Source: an uncultured Collinsella sp.
Lineage (GTDB): Bacteria > Actinomycetota > Coriobacteriia > Coriobacteriales > Coriobacteriaceae
Direction of reading: 5' to 3'
Assembly (NCBI GenBank): GCA_902493895.1
Contig: CABUQW010000012.1
Coordinates: 1-44,556, forward strand
Length of the DNA stretch: 44,556 nucleotides
Shown: in pieces, positions 1 to 6,806 of the stretch
How the letters are laid out: every line of letters starts with the position of its first letter
Numbering within the stretch: the first letter of the stretch is position 1
The notes under the pieces: generated by a model
What the model saw: the letters and a program-made list of their open reading frames with translations, nothing else
Databases searched by the model: none
What the model was told of the DNA's origin: nothing
Position numbers and translations under genes: made by a program

Positions 1-124
1 GGCCGAGCAGCCCGTACACCTCGCCCTCGCGGATATGAAGGCTCACGTCGGCCACGGCGTCCTGCGCCTGGTCGCCGCGGCCGAAGCGCTTGGTGAGCCC
101 GCGCGTCTCGAGCATGTAACCCAT
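1..124 (-). CDS. ABC transporter ATP-binding protein, N-terminal part (runs off the window)
   Basis: The reverse strand encodes an ABC ATPase N-terminus: MGYMLETRGLTKRFG, then an alternating region ending in EGEVYGLLG, which is the stretch just before the Walker A loop. The rest lies outside the window. An ATG at 124-122 is chosen because an AGGA-type ribosome binding site lies about 8 bases upstream; a second ATG at 115 is possible. It is divergent from a truncated TetR gene, a common arrangement in which the TetR protein represses the exporter. The substrate cannot be told from this fragment. Confidence 0.85.
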   Translation of the reverse strand, partial: MGYMLETRGLTKRFGRGDQAQDAVADVSLHIREGEVYGLLG

Positions 125-287
125 GGGTTCGTCCTTTCTCTTCCGGGCGCGCGGGCCGAGTCGCCGTGCCCGCGCGCCTTACCTTTCGGGTTCACCATCC
201 ATGGTGGGGCGCGTTTCTAACGAAGCCGTAACGGCCGTTGGGCTCTTTTGGCGCCAGCCAATCTCGACCCGCACGCCACTCATGGTA

Positions 288-304
288 TGTTTATCGCGAT
301 AACA
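288..304. promoter_or_regulatory. Palindromic operator-like site in the ABC/TetR divergent region
   Basis: A perfect 12-base palindrome TTATCGCGATAA sits at 291-302, inside a nearly symmetric TGTTTATCGCGATAACA. It lies about 15 bases before the TetR start codon and within the divergent intergenic region. TetR-family regulators typically bind such palindromes next to their own gene. Binding is inferred, and the regulator itself is now truncated. Confidence 0.45.
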
Positions 305-319
305 AGGACGGAGGTGCCC

Positions 320-421
320 GTGGCACGCAATAAGTACCCGGAGGAGACGGTCGAGAAGATTCTCGACGTTGCCGAGCGGCTCCTCGTGGAGCGCGGCTAC
401 GAGCACACCACGATGATCTGA
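320..421 (+). pseudogene. Truncated TetR-family regulator (first 33 codons only)
   Basis: A GTG start at 320 follows a GGAGG ribosome binding site. The product begins VARNKYPEET and continues as helix 1 of a TetR DNA-binding domain (KILDVAERLLVERGYEHTTM), then stops at TGA 419-421. A full TetR protein of about 190-210 residues would continue with the recognition helix and ligand-binding domain; neither is found downstream. The break directly after the ATGATC codons looks like an insertion or deletion junction. The product would lack the helix-turn-helix and be non-functional. Confidence 0.75.
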
Positions 422-573
422 AGAGCAATACGCTAAATCGAAAAAGGCAAACGGCTGTATAAGCCGCCGTGACGGGCGACGATTCATGCCCTCCCAAAAA
501 ACATGCGTAAGATCGAGCGGAGGCTGAGCACGCCGAAACGGCCCAGTGAGTGTTATTTTGCGAGCTAGGCGCA

Positions 574-599
574 TTGAAAGCGACCTTTCGTGGTATAAA
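574..599 (+). promoter_or_regulatory. Candidate promoter for the small RNA upstream of the toxin-like gene
   Basis: TGGTATAAA at 591-599 resembles an extended -10 element (TG-N-TATAAA). TTGAAA at 574-579 resembles a -35 hexamer but the spacing is only 14 bases, so the extended -10 would have to carry the promoter. A start near 606 would produce an RNA of about 120 bases ending at the hairpin at 701-724. This is an inference from pattern only. Confidence 0.35.
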
Positions 600-604
600 C
601 TACT

Positions 605-702
605 TGCCGGAAGCCGCGGCTTTCAGAGTACGGCTTACGTGTACGTTTAACCTCCGTGGGCGACGGGGTGCCGCAAGGCGTAGAATATCGCCCACCTGTA
701 GG
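605..702 (+). ncRNA. Candidate antitoxin RNA with two degenerate repeats (type III toxin-antitoxin-like)
   Basis: Two segments can be aligned: TGCCGGAAGCCG (605-616) with TGCCGCAAGGCG (669-680), and the 22 bases at 624-645 with those at 681-702 (14 identities by hand). The second copy contains GCC-GCAA-GGC, a GNRA-capped hairpin. A longer pairing GTGGGCGA (656-663) with TCGCCCAC (688-695) is also possible. The unit lies between a promoter candidate and a strong hairpin directly in front of the toxin-like gene. That order of promoter, repeats, terminator and toxin is characteristic of type III systems. The repeats are weak, so the RNA call is tentative. Confidence 0.35.
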
Positions 703-724
703 GGCCCGCAGCGATGCGGGCCCC
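701..724 (+). terminator. Strong hairpin between the candidate RNA and the toxin-like gene
   Basis: GGGGCCCGCA (701-710), loop GCGA, then TGCGGGCCCC (715-724): a perfect 10-bp G+C-rich stem. Only GCTTCG follows rather than a T tract, so it may be a leaky terminator. In type III systems a weak terminator here lets most transcripts stop as antitoxin RNA while some continue into the toxin gene. Confidence 0.6.
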
Positions 725-749
725 GCTTCGTATGAAGGGGGCGTAGCCG

Positions 750-1198
750 ATGAAGATCGTATCCATCCCCAGGACTTCTTCGACCTCGTCGAGGGCGACC
801 GCGAGCTCATGCTTAAGCACAATCGCCCCTGCATCGTGGTGGTGAGGCTGCGTTTCCGCGGAAAGCGCAGGGACTTCGCCGTGCCGCTGCGTTCCAACAT
901 CGCCCCCAACGTGCCCAAAGACCAATACTTTGCACTGCCACCCCGCCCCACGACGCGCCCCGGCTGCCGCCACGGCATCCACTACATCAAGATGTTCCCC
1001 ATAACCAAGGCCTACCAGCGCCGCTTTAGGACCGAGGGCTCGGCCTACTACGAGACGCTCCAGCGCATCATCGACAGCAACACCAAGCGCATTGTCTCCG
1101 AGTGCCAGGCATACCTCGACCGCTACGAGCGCGAGGGAAGGCCTCGCTTTGCCGTCGACATCGACCGCATCGTGGGGCTGCTGGAGGGCGAGAAGTAG
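750..1198 (+). CDS. Type III toxin-antitoxin-like endoribonuclease toxin (ToxN/CptN/TenpN-like), apparently frameshifted near its start
   Basis: The main frame reads QDFFDLVEGDRELM, then RPCIVVVRLRF, DFAVPLRSNI and HGIHYIKMFPI, ending at 1198. The block RP-hydrophobic strand-FAVPLRSNI-IKMFPI matches the layout I recall for ToxN/AbiQ-superfamily toxins, endoribonucleases held inactive by a repeat RNA. That assignment rests on memory of the family. In this frame no sensible start exists: the nearest ATG upstream (656) lies before the hairpin. In the neighbouring frame an ATG at 750, preceded by GGGGG, reads MKIVSIP and would join the main frame if the C4 run at 767-770 had one more C, giving about 149 residues, the usual size for these toxins. 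The gene is therefore probably inactivated, phase-variable, or affected by a sequencing error. Confidence 0.55.
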
Positions 1199-1406
1199 GG
1201 CACCTCGGCTCAGTCTCGAGCCATGCGGAGTCGCTCAGCATTTTTGAACGCCGAGTGTGCGTCCCAAATACTTGAGAAACAAGCTGTGAAGTGCGGTGGC
1301 GCGCCCGTGCCCGTGCATAGCCGTCACCGTTAGCGTCTACGCGGCGTCGGCTTCAAGTGGAATTGACGCCGCTGCTGTATATGGTTTGCCTTGCTGCAAC
1401 TGGCGA
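1199..1406. other. Intergenic stretch with no recognisable gene
   Basis: Both strands were read between the toxin-like gene and the YjdF remnant. No open frame with a plausible start, no terminator hairpin and no repeat shared with the rest of the window was seen. Confidence 0.5.
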
Positions 1407-1688
1407 TCAATGCCCGCGATGCTTCTGTTTGCGCTTCAGTTTTCTCTGCTCGTAGCGCGCATCAGCCTCATCCGCGCGGCGTCGGCTTCTTGCATGAGCT
1501 GACTCCTGCTTCATCGCTTCTCTCTGTGCCGCGAGCGCCTGCTGCGCCTTGGTGCTCATCGCTGGCCGCTTGAGGGTTTTCGCCGCCTCGCGAACGCGTC
1601 GCTTGGGGTTCTTTGCGGGCTTGCTTGCCTCAGCCGGTTTGCCACCGAAGAACGAGAGACTGACTCCCTGAAAATAAAAGGCGCCCAT
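1407..1688 (-). pseudogene. YjdF-family (DUF2992) protein, C-terminal remnant
   Basis: The 93-residue product carries NPKRRVREAAK, then MSTKAQQALAAQREAMKQ, a long basic helix, and the terminal KRKQKHRGH. These are the hallmarks of the C-terminal half of YjdF proteins, which are about 130-140 residues. The N-terminal half, a small beta-rich domain, is missing; the first 20 residues (MGAFYFQGVSLSFFGG) do not resemble it, and no continuation was found upstream in the other frames. YjdF proteins are of uncertain function and in many Firmicutes are controlled by a riboswitch responding to aromatic ring compounds. No such riboswitch was recognised here. Most likely a decayed fragment, though a short variant is not excluded. 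Confidence 0.6.
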
Positions 1689-1740
1689 GGGGACACCTAC
1701 AGGCTATCTTCGAACTACTTGATTTGGAGCAGACGGAGGA

Positions 1741-1776
1741 AAAAATAGGGCAGAATCGCTTTCACGATTCTGCCCC
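1741..1776 (-). terminator. Rho-independent terminator of the methyltransferase operon
   Basis: GGGCAGAATCG (1748-1758), loop CTTTCA, then CGATTCTGCCC (1765-1775): a perfect 11-bp stem. On the reverse strand the hairpin is followed by TATTTTTTCC (the A run at 1737-1747 on the plus strand). It therefore ends transcripts coming from the operon at 1944-4111. Bases 1777-1943 hold only the 3' untranslated region. Confidence 0.85.
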
Positions 1777-1943
1777 GCAAACCCGAGGGTTTCTAACTAG
1801 TAACTATTATGCAGCTAAACGCCCCATTATCAATCCCGCGGGTATTTGGGTGCGCACGCATTGACCGTGCCCTTGCACGCTCAATGTGTGCCGTAAAAGC
1901 CGTCTTCTTCAACGCCAAAGTGAATGGGCTTCATTTTTGCCTT

Positions 1944-2774
1944 TTAAAATCTAATTTTCACGATTTGCATTTTCATTCCTTTGTCACCGACCCTTGCGAG
2001 AAACCGGAAAAAGCCGCTGACAGAAGGGTCTCTCAAATCGTTGTAACCCAGCATATAGCCGCGACTTGTGACCTGCAGACGGCTGTCCCACGTGCCGATT
2101 TCCTTGGCGGCATCCGAAACCGCAAAATATGCCCCCACATCCTTGATTTTTGCAGTCTTAAGCCATGTTTTTGCGATCATCTTTACCGCCGTCCGATTGG
2201 CAGCATCAAAGACCAGCACACCTTCGGGAAAAGCGTCCGCCATTCCCCGCACCAGTTCCCGGACCTCCTGGGTTAGAAAGTAATAGAACACCCCGGAGGC
2301 AAAGAACACCGCCCCGCCGGAGGCATCGATTTTGCCAAACCATGCGGTGTCTTTCAGGTCGCAGGGGATATTTTGTTCCCGATCCCCGGCGGGCAGTAGC
2401 TGCTGTCGCAAGGCAATCACATCCGGGAAGTCCAGATTGTAGATCTTGCATCTACCGTTGCCGCAGGTTCTGCCGGTGTTGTCCAGCCCGCAGCCCAGAT
2501 TGACCACCGCCGCATTGGGGTGGCCTTTCAGGTAATCCCGCACCTCGAAAGCAAGATCACTCTGCCGTGTGGCCACCTCCAGCGCACCAAAGCGCTGCAT
2601 CAGGCTGCGGGAGTTTTTCTCTGCCTCTGAAAAGTCGTAGTCGATTTGGTCGAGCAGACGAACCGCTGTTTCATCCCTGTAAAGGTTCGGGTACAGCTCC
2701 GTACACAGCTTCCGGGAATACAGCGGGAGGATCAGCGTCTCCTGTACGGTGTTTTTCTCAATTTTATATTTCAT
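1944..2774 (-). CDS. SAM-dependent O-methyltransferase, leucine carboxyl methyltransferase/TcmP-like
   Basis: The 276-residue protein has the LCM/TcmP-type SAM-binding motif VVNLGCGLDNT near residue 95 and IYNLDFPDVIALRQ after it, where the acidic residue contacts the SAM ribose. Family members methylate carboxyl or hydroxyl groups; in secondary metabolism they act on polyketides, and many gut Firmicutes copies have no known substrate. The start has a GAGGAAG site 7 bases upstream. It is the last gene of a three-methyltransferase operon, and the terminator at 1741-1776 follows it. Substrate unknown; an iron-linked role is suggested only by the operator upstream of the operon. Confidence 0.85.
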   Translation of the reverse strand: MKYKIEKNTVQETLILPLYSRKLCTELYPNLYRDETAVRLLDQIDYDFSEAEKNSRSLMQRFGALEVATRQSDLAFEVRDYLKGHPNAAVVNLGCGLDNTGRTCGNGRCKIYNLDFPDVIALRQQLLPAGDREQNIPCDLKDTAWFGKIDASGGAVFFASGVFYYFLTQEVRELVRGMADAFPEGVLVFDAANRTAVKMIAKTWLKTAKIKDVGAYFAVSDAAKEIGTWDSRLQVTSRGYMLGYNDLRDPSVSGFFRFLARVGDKGMKMQIVKIRF

Positions 2775-2785
2775 AGGTTTCTTCC

Positions 2786-2878
2786 TCAGTGAATAAAAAC
2801 TGTCATAATTGCCGCCAGCATAGCCGCTATGACCGTCATGCCTATCGCCATATGCAGGATGGATGCAAAAATGCCCGT
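2786..2878 (-). CDS. Possible 30-residue membrane peptide between two methyltransferase genes
   Basis: In the 115-base gap between the methyltransferase genes one frame reads GIFASILHMAIGMTV, then IAAMLAAIMTVFIH and a stop, essentially a single hydrophobic helix. An AAGGA site overlapping the previous stop codon lies 8 bases before an ACG, which would be an unusual start codon. An in-frame ATG at 2851 would give 21 residues but has no ribosome binding site. It could be a real small membrane protein translated by coupling, or chance. I do not recognise a family. Confidence 0.3.
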   Translation of the reverse strand, partial: TGIFASILHMAIGMTVIAAMLAAIMTVFIH

Positions 2879-2889
2879 GCTTGATATCC

Positions 2890-3495
2890 TTACTTCCGCG
2901 CCGTGACGCAGAGCCACTTTTTCTTTTTGTGTATCTGCACCTCGTGAAAACCCGCCTGCTCCAGACATGCCTTTAATTCAATGTCCTTGTAGAGGGTCAT
3001 GCCGCCGATGATCTGCGTCCACCTCTCGTCCTTGTCCGTATCGCCATTGCTCTCGTTGCAGATAAGAATTGTCCCGCCTGGCTTCAGCGTCCGCCAGACC
3101 TCACGGAAGCATCGGGGCAAATCGGGCCAAAAATAGACGGTCTCAAAGGCCGTGGCAGCATCGAAGTAGCAATTTTCAAACGCCATATCCGCCACACGTC
3201 CTTGCAGAACGGCGCAACGCCCCTCCTGAATTGCAGTTCGGTTGAGCTTTCTAGCCTTCTCCACGCTGACGGGCGAATAGTCGATGCCCTTGACGACGCC
3301 ATGCGGGCATTTTTTCAGCAGCCGTTTTATGTTCGCCCCGCCGCCGCAGCCGCAATCCAGCACCTTGGCATTTGGGGCAAGTCGTAGAAATCGAAGTCCC
3401 CATCGCGCCACAGGGCTGTGGCCCAGATTCATCATGGCAACCATAAGTTTTCCGCCGAGTCCCACGGGCTTGCGGGTGTTTTCAAAGAACGACAT
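2890..3495 (-). CDS. Class I SAM-dependent methyltransferase
   Basis: Motif I is VLDCGCGGGANIKRLL (around residues 45-60), followed by VKGIDYSPVSVEKARKL (motif II), FDAATAFETVYFWPD (motif IV) and LKPGGTILICNE (motif V/VI). This is a Rossmann-like methyltransferase of the Methyltransf_11/25 type with about 200 residues, the usual size. The ATG at 3495 (MSFFENTRKPVG) is preferred because GGAGAGG stands just upstream; it overlaps the end of the previous gene by 14 bases, so translation is probably coupled. Substrate unknown. Confidence 0.85.
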   Translation of the reverse strand: MSFFENTRKPVGLGGKLMVAMMNLGHSPVARWGLRFLRLAPNAKVLDCGCGGGANIKRLLKKCPHGVVKGIDYSPVSVEKARKLNRTAIQEGRCAVLQGRVADMAFENCYFDAATAFETVYFWPDLPRCFREVWRTLKPGGTILICNESNGDTDKDERWTQIIGGMTLYKDIELKACLEQAGFHEVQIHKKKKWLCVTARK

Positions 3496-4111
3496 CTGGC
3501 CTCTCCGATTTCGTGCATTCCGCATAGGTCAACGGGAACGAGGCCTTCAGCACCGCGCTTTTCTGCACCGCCCAGCCGTTTTGACGCAGGAAACGTAGGT
3601 ATTCCTCGCTTGTCCACCTGCTGTGGAGGGGGAATCCCGCCATACTCATGAAAAAGGCTTTTGCCTTGCCGGAAACCGAGTTTCCCGCATGGGTGAAGGT
3701 TGGCGCGATGAGCACGCCGTCGTCCTTCAGCACCCGCCCGATTTCTTGCAGGGCCTTTTCCGGATGCGGCACTATGTGAAGCGCGTTGGACGCGATCACC
3801 ACTTCGAAGGACTTCTGTGCATAGGGCAGGCGGAACATATCTTGTACGGAAAAGTGCAGCTTTGCGGATTGATTGCCCCGTTTCGCTTCAAGGATCATCT
3901 TTGCAGAAGCGTCCGTAGCCTCGATGTGCGCCGCCGCATTCACGATGCTCTTTGCGATAAGCCCCGTGCCGGTGGCAACCTCCAGCACGGTTTTTGCTTT
4001 CACCACCGGCCTGATCAGCTCATACATCTTCTCATACGCCGCCCGGTCCTTTCGCATGAAACGGTCGTACCGACCGGCATTCTTGTCCCAGAAGCCCTTG
4101 CGTTCGTGCAT
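3482..4111 (-). CDS. Class I SAM-dependent methyltransferase, first gene of the operon
   Basis: The protein (MHERKGFWDKNAGRYDRFM at the N-terminus) has motif I VLEVATGTGLIA, motif II IEATDASAKMI and the post-motif VIASNALHIVPHPEKALQ, typical of UbiE/Methyltransf_11-like enzymes. The ATG at 4111 is chosen over the in-frame TTG at 4126 because GGGGGCG stands about 8 bases before it. At about 209 residues it is full length. It leads three co-directional methyltransferase genes (with 2890-3495 and 1944-2774). The cluster looks lower in G+C than its surroundings, which suggests acquisition from a Firmicute; this is an inference by eye. Confidence 0.85.
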   Translation of the reverse strand: MHERKGFWDKNAGRYDRFMRKDRAAYEKMYELIRPVVKAKTVLEVATGTGLIAKSIVNAAAHIEATDASAKMILEAKRGNQSAKLHFSVQDMFRLPYAQKSFEVVIASNALHIVPHPEKALQEIGRVLKDDGVLIAPTFTHAGNSVSGKAKAFFMSMAGFPLHSRWTSEEYLRFLRQNGWAVQKSAVLKASFPLTYAECTKSERPDVVL

Positions 4112-4129
4112 GGCTATCGCCCCCAAACA

Positions 4130-4186
4130 GTTAGAGCAATCTAACTATAACACACGAACCATGAAGTAAGATAAGGCTAACCTTAT
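4130..4186 (-). promoter_or_regulatory. Promoter region of the methyltransferase operon with two palindromes, one DtxR/IdeR-like
   Basis: Reading the reverse strand, TATAGT (4148-4143) is a good -10 element. A palindrome GTTAGA-GCAA-TCTAAC (4130-4145) overlaps it. A second perfect palindrome ATAAGG-CTAA-CCTTAT (4171-4186) lies at the -35 region. The second resembles the DtxR/IdeR iron-box pattern TTAGGTTAGSCTAACCTAA, so repression by an iron- or manganese-dependent regulator is plausible. The consensus is from memory and the match is partial. Confidence 0.45.
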
Positions 4187-4555
4187 TTCTTGGCCAAGAC
4201 GCATCTCTCCGACCCTTTGAATCGCCCCTTTTCACGCCACCCGCTACGAACTCCGGCGGAAACCAGGGAGTGATTAAAGGAGCGACCTGCGGTTTTGCGA
4301 ATCAATTGAGTCATTCCCGAAACCGCGAATTAAGGGCCTGATTCGCTCAAATTGCGCACGAATCAGCCCTCGGGCGGTACGACGCGACACGCATCGACAA
4401 CACTCGGACTGGATTAGTCATCGAGTGGGAGTAGTAATAGAACATTTGTTCTTGTATTTCATACGGTTTCGTACGGTTCTGATGGCGACCGATGGGGGCG
4501 TTTCGCAACCGTCGCACCTGCAAGCCACATGGTTTCACAATCGGGCAAAAACTCA
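4187..4555. other. Intergenic stretch with imperfect inverted repeats, no gene seen
   Basis: The stretch separates the methyltransferase promoter from the terminator of the alcohol dehydrogenase operon. It contains an imperfect hairpin around 4333-4377 (GGGCCTGATTCG with CGAATCAGCCC) but no open frame with a ribosome binding site. Function unknown. Confidence 0.4.
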
Positions 4556-4586
4556 GAAGGCCCCTCGTGAAAAACGAGGGGCCTTC
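4556..4586 (-). terminator. Rho-independent terminator of the alcohol dehydrogenase/aldo-keto reductase genes
   Basis: GAAGGCCCCTCGT (4556-4568), loop GAAAA, ACGAGGGGCCTTC (4574-4586): a perfect 13-bp stem. On the reverse strand it is followed by TGAGTTTTTGCC. It lies about 40 bases after the stop codon of the dehydrogenase gene. Confidence 0.85.
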
Positions 4587-4626
4587 CGGTTTCCTTCGGC
4601 GCGGGCGGATCGGGACCCCCGCCGAT

Positions 4627-5790
4627 CTAGAGGCACTCGGTCAGAATCTGGAACACCTCGCTGCGCTCCAGTTTCTTGGCGCAGCCGCCGGTGAGCACGC
4701 ATGTGTTCGCAACCTTGTGCAGCGTCTCGTCGGACGCGTCGGAGCCCATCTCGGCGAAGCTCGTGGGAAGCCCCATCTCGCCGATGAACGTCTGCAGGCG
4801 GTCGATGCCCTCGAGCGCCACCGTAAGGTCGTCTTTGCCCTTAGCGTCGACGTCCCACACCTCGCGCGCCCAGCGGGCGAACTGCGCGGGCGCCTCGGGG
4901 GCCAGGTGGCGGTAGAGCGCAGGGTGGATGACCGCGAGGCCCATTCCGTGGTTGGTGTGAGTGTACGCGCCGTACTGGTGCTGGATCATGTGTGCCTGGA
5001 AGTCCGTTGACTTGCCGATCTTGAGCACGCCGTTCTCGGCCATGGCGGAGTCGTATACGAGCTCGCTGAGCGCCTCGAGGTTCTGATTGTCGTTCGCGAT
5101 GATCCGCATGTTGCGGATGACGTTACGCTGGATGGCGAGGTTGATGTCGTCGGTGACGTTGCGCCCGCGCGGGCTTCCGAAATAGCTCTCCATGCAGTGC
5201 GAGAGCGTGTCGAACGCGCCGCTCATGAACTGCGCGTGCGGTACGGTGAGCGTGAGCGCCGGGTCAAGCGCCGTCCACGAGGGCAACGCGCCGAAGAAGG
5301 CACCCTTCACATGCGTTTCCTCGTTGGTGATGACGGCCCCGTTGTTCTGCTCGGCGCCCGTGCCGGAGAGTGTCACGATGCAGCCCATGGGGATGAACGA
5401 GCTCGGCATCTTGCCGTCGACGTGCTCGAACGTCTCGATGTCCTCGTCAAGCATCGCCTGCGCGGAGACCACCTTGCAGCAGTCGAAGACCGACCCGCCG
5501 CCGACGGCGAGAATGAAGTCGACCTGTTCCTTGCGTGCGAGCGCGGCGCCTTCCTGGCACTTCTCGTAGGTCGGATTGGGCATGATGCCGCCGAAGTCCA
5601 CCACGCGCTTGCCCGCGCTCGTGAGCTTATCGACCACGTGGCCGTAGACGCCGGTTCGTTTGACCGAGCCTCCGCCGTAGGCGAGCATCACTGTCTTGCC
5701 CATGGCACCCATCTCGGCGTCGAGCGCCTGGTCCATGGCCCCCTCGCCGAAGTAGTTCCTGACCGGGTAGTCGTACGTGAATGAGTTCAT
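4627..5790 (-). CDS. Iron-containing (group III) alcohol dehydrogenase, butanol dehydrogenase-like
   Basis: The protein of 387 residues starts MNSFTYDYPVRNYFGEGAM and has the NAD(P)-binding GGGSV motif twice (AYGGGSVKRTG and AVGGGSVFDCCKV). It also has the metal-site histidines in DTLSHCMESYF and TNHGMGLAVIHPALYRH. This matches the YugJ/BdhA-type branch of iron-dependent alcohol dehydrogenases, which reduce aldehydes or ketones with NAD(P)H. The ATG at 5790 follows AGGAGG; a longer upstream frame lacks a ribosome binding site. It lies 44 bases downstream of an aldo/keto reductase gene on the same strand and probably shares its transcript. Cytoplasmic; physiological substrate unknown. Confidence 0.9.
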   Translation of the reverse strand: MNSFTYDYPVRNYFGEGAMDQALDAEMGAMGKTVMLAYGGGSVKRTGVYGHVVDKLTSAGKRVVDFGGIMPNPTYEKCQEGAALARKEQVDFILAVGGGSVFDCCKVVSAQAMLDEDIETFEHVDGKMPSSFIPMGCIVTLSGTGAEQNNGAVITNEETHVKGAFFGALPSWTALDPALTLTVPHAQFMSGAFDTLSHCMESYFGSPRGRNVTDDINLAIQRNVIRNMRIIANDNQNLEALSELVYDSAMAENGVLKIGKSTDFQAHMIQHQYGAYTHTNHGMGLAVIHPALYRHLAPEAPAQFARWAREVWDVDAKGKDDLTVALEGIDRLQTFIGEMGLPTSFAEMGSDASDETLHKVANTCVLTGGCAKKLERSEVFQILTECL

Positions 5791-5834
5791 GGCAATTCCT
5801 CCTAGTAAGTTATCAGTGCGGTCTAACCGCTCGT

Positions 5835-6686
5835 CTACACGTTGCGCACGAGCCCGGACATCCATTCGATGGTGGCGGGGTCGTGGTGGTCGAAGAACGC
5901 GCTGCGCCCGGTGTCGAGCGCGGCGATGGCGACCATCTCGTCGTCGCCCAGCGCGAAGTCGAAGACGTCGAAGTTTTGCTCCATGCGATCGCGGTGCGTG
6001 CTCTTAGGGATACAGACCACACCGCGCTGCAGCAGCCAGCGCAACACGACCTGGGCGACCGTCTTGCCGTGCTCCTCGCCGATGCGAGCGAGGACCTCGT
6101 TGCGGAAGAGGTCGTTTCTGCCCTCCGCAAAGGGCGCCCAGCCCTCCATGGCTACCTCCTTGCCGACCATGTACTCCTGCGCCTCGCGCTGCTGGAAGAA
6201 CACGTTGCACTCGACTTGGTTCACGGCGGGGGCGATGCGGTTGAACGAGATGAGGTTTGCGAGATGATCAGGGTAGAAGTTAGCTGTGCCTATGGCGCGG
6301 ATAACGCCCTGCTCGTAGAGCTCCTCCATGGCGCGCCACGCGCCGAAGACGTCGCCGAACGGCTGATGGATGAGGTAGAGGTCGACGTAGTCGAGCCCCA
6401 GCCTCTTGAGCGACGCGTCGAAGCCGCGCTTGGCCCCCTCGTAGCTCACATCCGACATCCACAGCTTGGTCGTCACGAACACCTCGTCGCGCGGCAGGCC
6501 GCTCGCACGAATGGCGGCCCCGACCGCCTCTTCGTTGCCGTAGCTCGCGGCCGTGTCGAGCAGCCGGTAGCCGATCGAGAGCGCGTCCTCCACGGCGCGC
6601 TGACATTCCGCGGCGTCCGGGATCTGATACACGCCGAAGCCGAGCTGCGGCATCCTGACGCCGTTGTTCAAGGTGATGTAGTCCAT
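5835..6686 (-). CDS. Aldo/keto reductase
   Basis: A 283-residue (alpha/beta)8 barrel oxidoreductase. The catalytic tetrad is visible: Asp44 and Tyr49 in LLDTAASYGNEE, Lys74 in VTTKLW, and His107 in YLIHQPFGD. The NADPH-binding segment near the C-terminus reads IPKSTHRDRMEQN. Such enzymes reduce carbonyls to alcohols. It is probably the first gene of an operon with the iron alcohol dehydrogenase. Two operator-like motifs lie 80-120 bases upstream of its start and match one in front of the divergent LysR gene, so LysR control is likely. Confidence 0.9.
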   Translation of the reverse strand: MDYITLNNGVRMPQLGFGVYQIPDAAECQRAVEDALSIGYRLLDTAASYGNEEAVGAAIRASGLPRDEVFVTTKLWMSDVSYEGAKRGFDASLKRLGLDYVDLYLIHQPFGDVFGAWRAMEELYEQGVIRAIGTANFYPDHLANLISFNRIAPAVNQVECNVFFQQREAQEYMVGKEVAMEGWAPFAEGRNDLFRNEVLARIGEEHGKTVAQVVLRWLLQRGVVCIPKSTHRDRMEQNFDVFDFALGDDEMVAIAALDTGRSAFFDHHDPATIEWMSGLVRNV

Positions 6687-6767
6687 GGTGCCTTCCTTTC
6701 TCGCAACTTGACGTATCCACCATACGAGGGGCGCCGCGCCGGCGGAAGTTTCCGTTGGTGAGGGTTC

Positions 6768-6806
6768 TATAACGCTGGGGTGCGCACGGGGCTATAACCC
6801 GCGGGT
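6768..6806. promoter_or_regulatory. Two LysR-type operator-like motifs upstream of the aldo/keto reductase
   Basis: TATAACGCTGGGGT (6768-6781) and TATAACCCGCGGGT (6793-6806) share the pattern TATAAC-N4-GGGT and are 25 bases apart, about 2.5 helix turns. The second is embedded in the near-palindrome CTATAACCCGCGGGTTCTAG. The same motif occurs at 7929-7942 before the LysR gene. That these are binding sites of the LysR protein is inferred. Confidence 0.5.

Noticed and set aside
1689..1740. N-terminal half of the YjdF protein in another frame
   Set aside because: All three reverse frames were read; none resembles the YjdF N-terminal domain.
5781..6761. Plus-strand frame of 326 codons opposite the aldo/keto reductase
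   Set aside because: Shadow of the reductase gene, whose catalytic tetrad is intact on the other strand.
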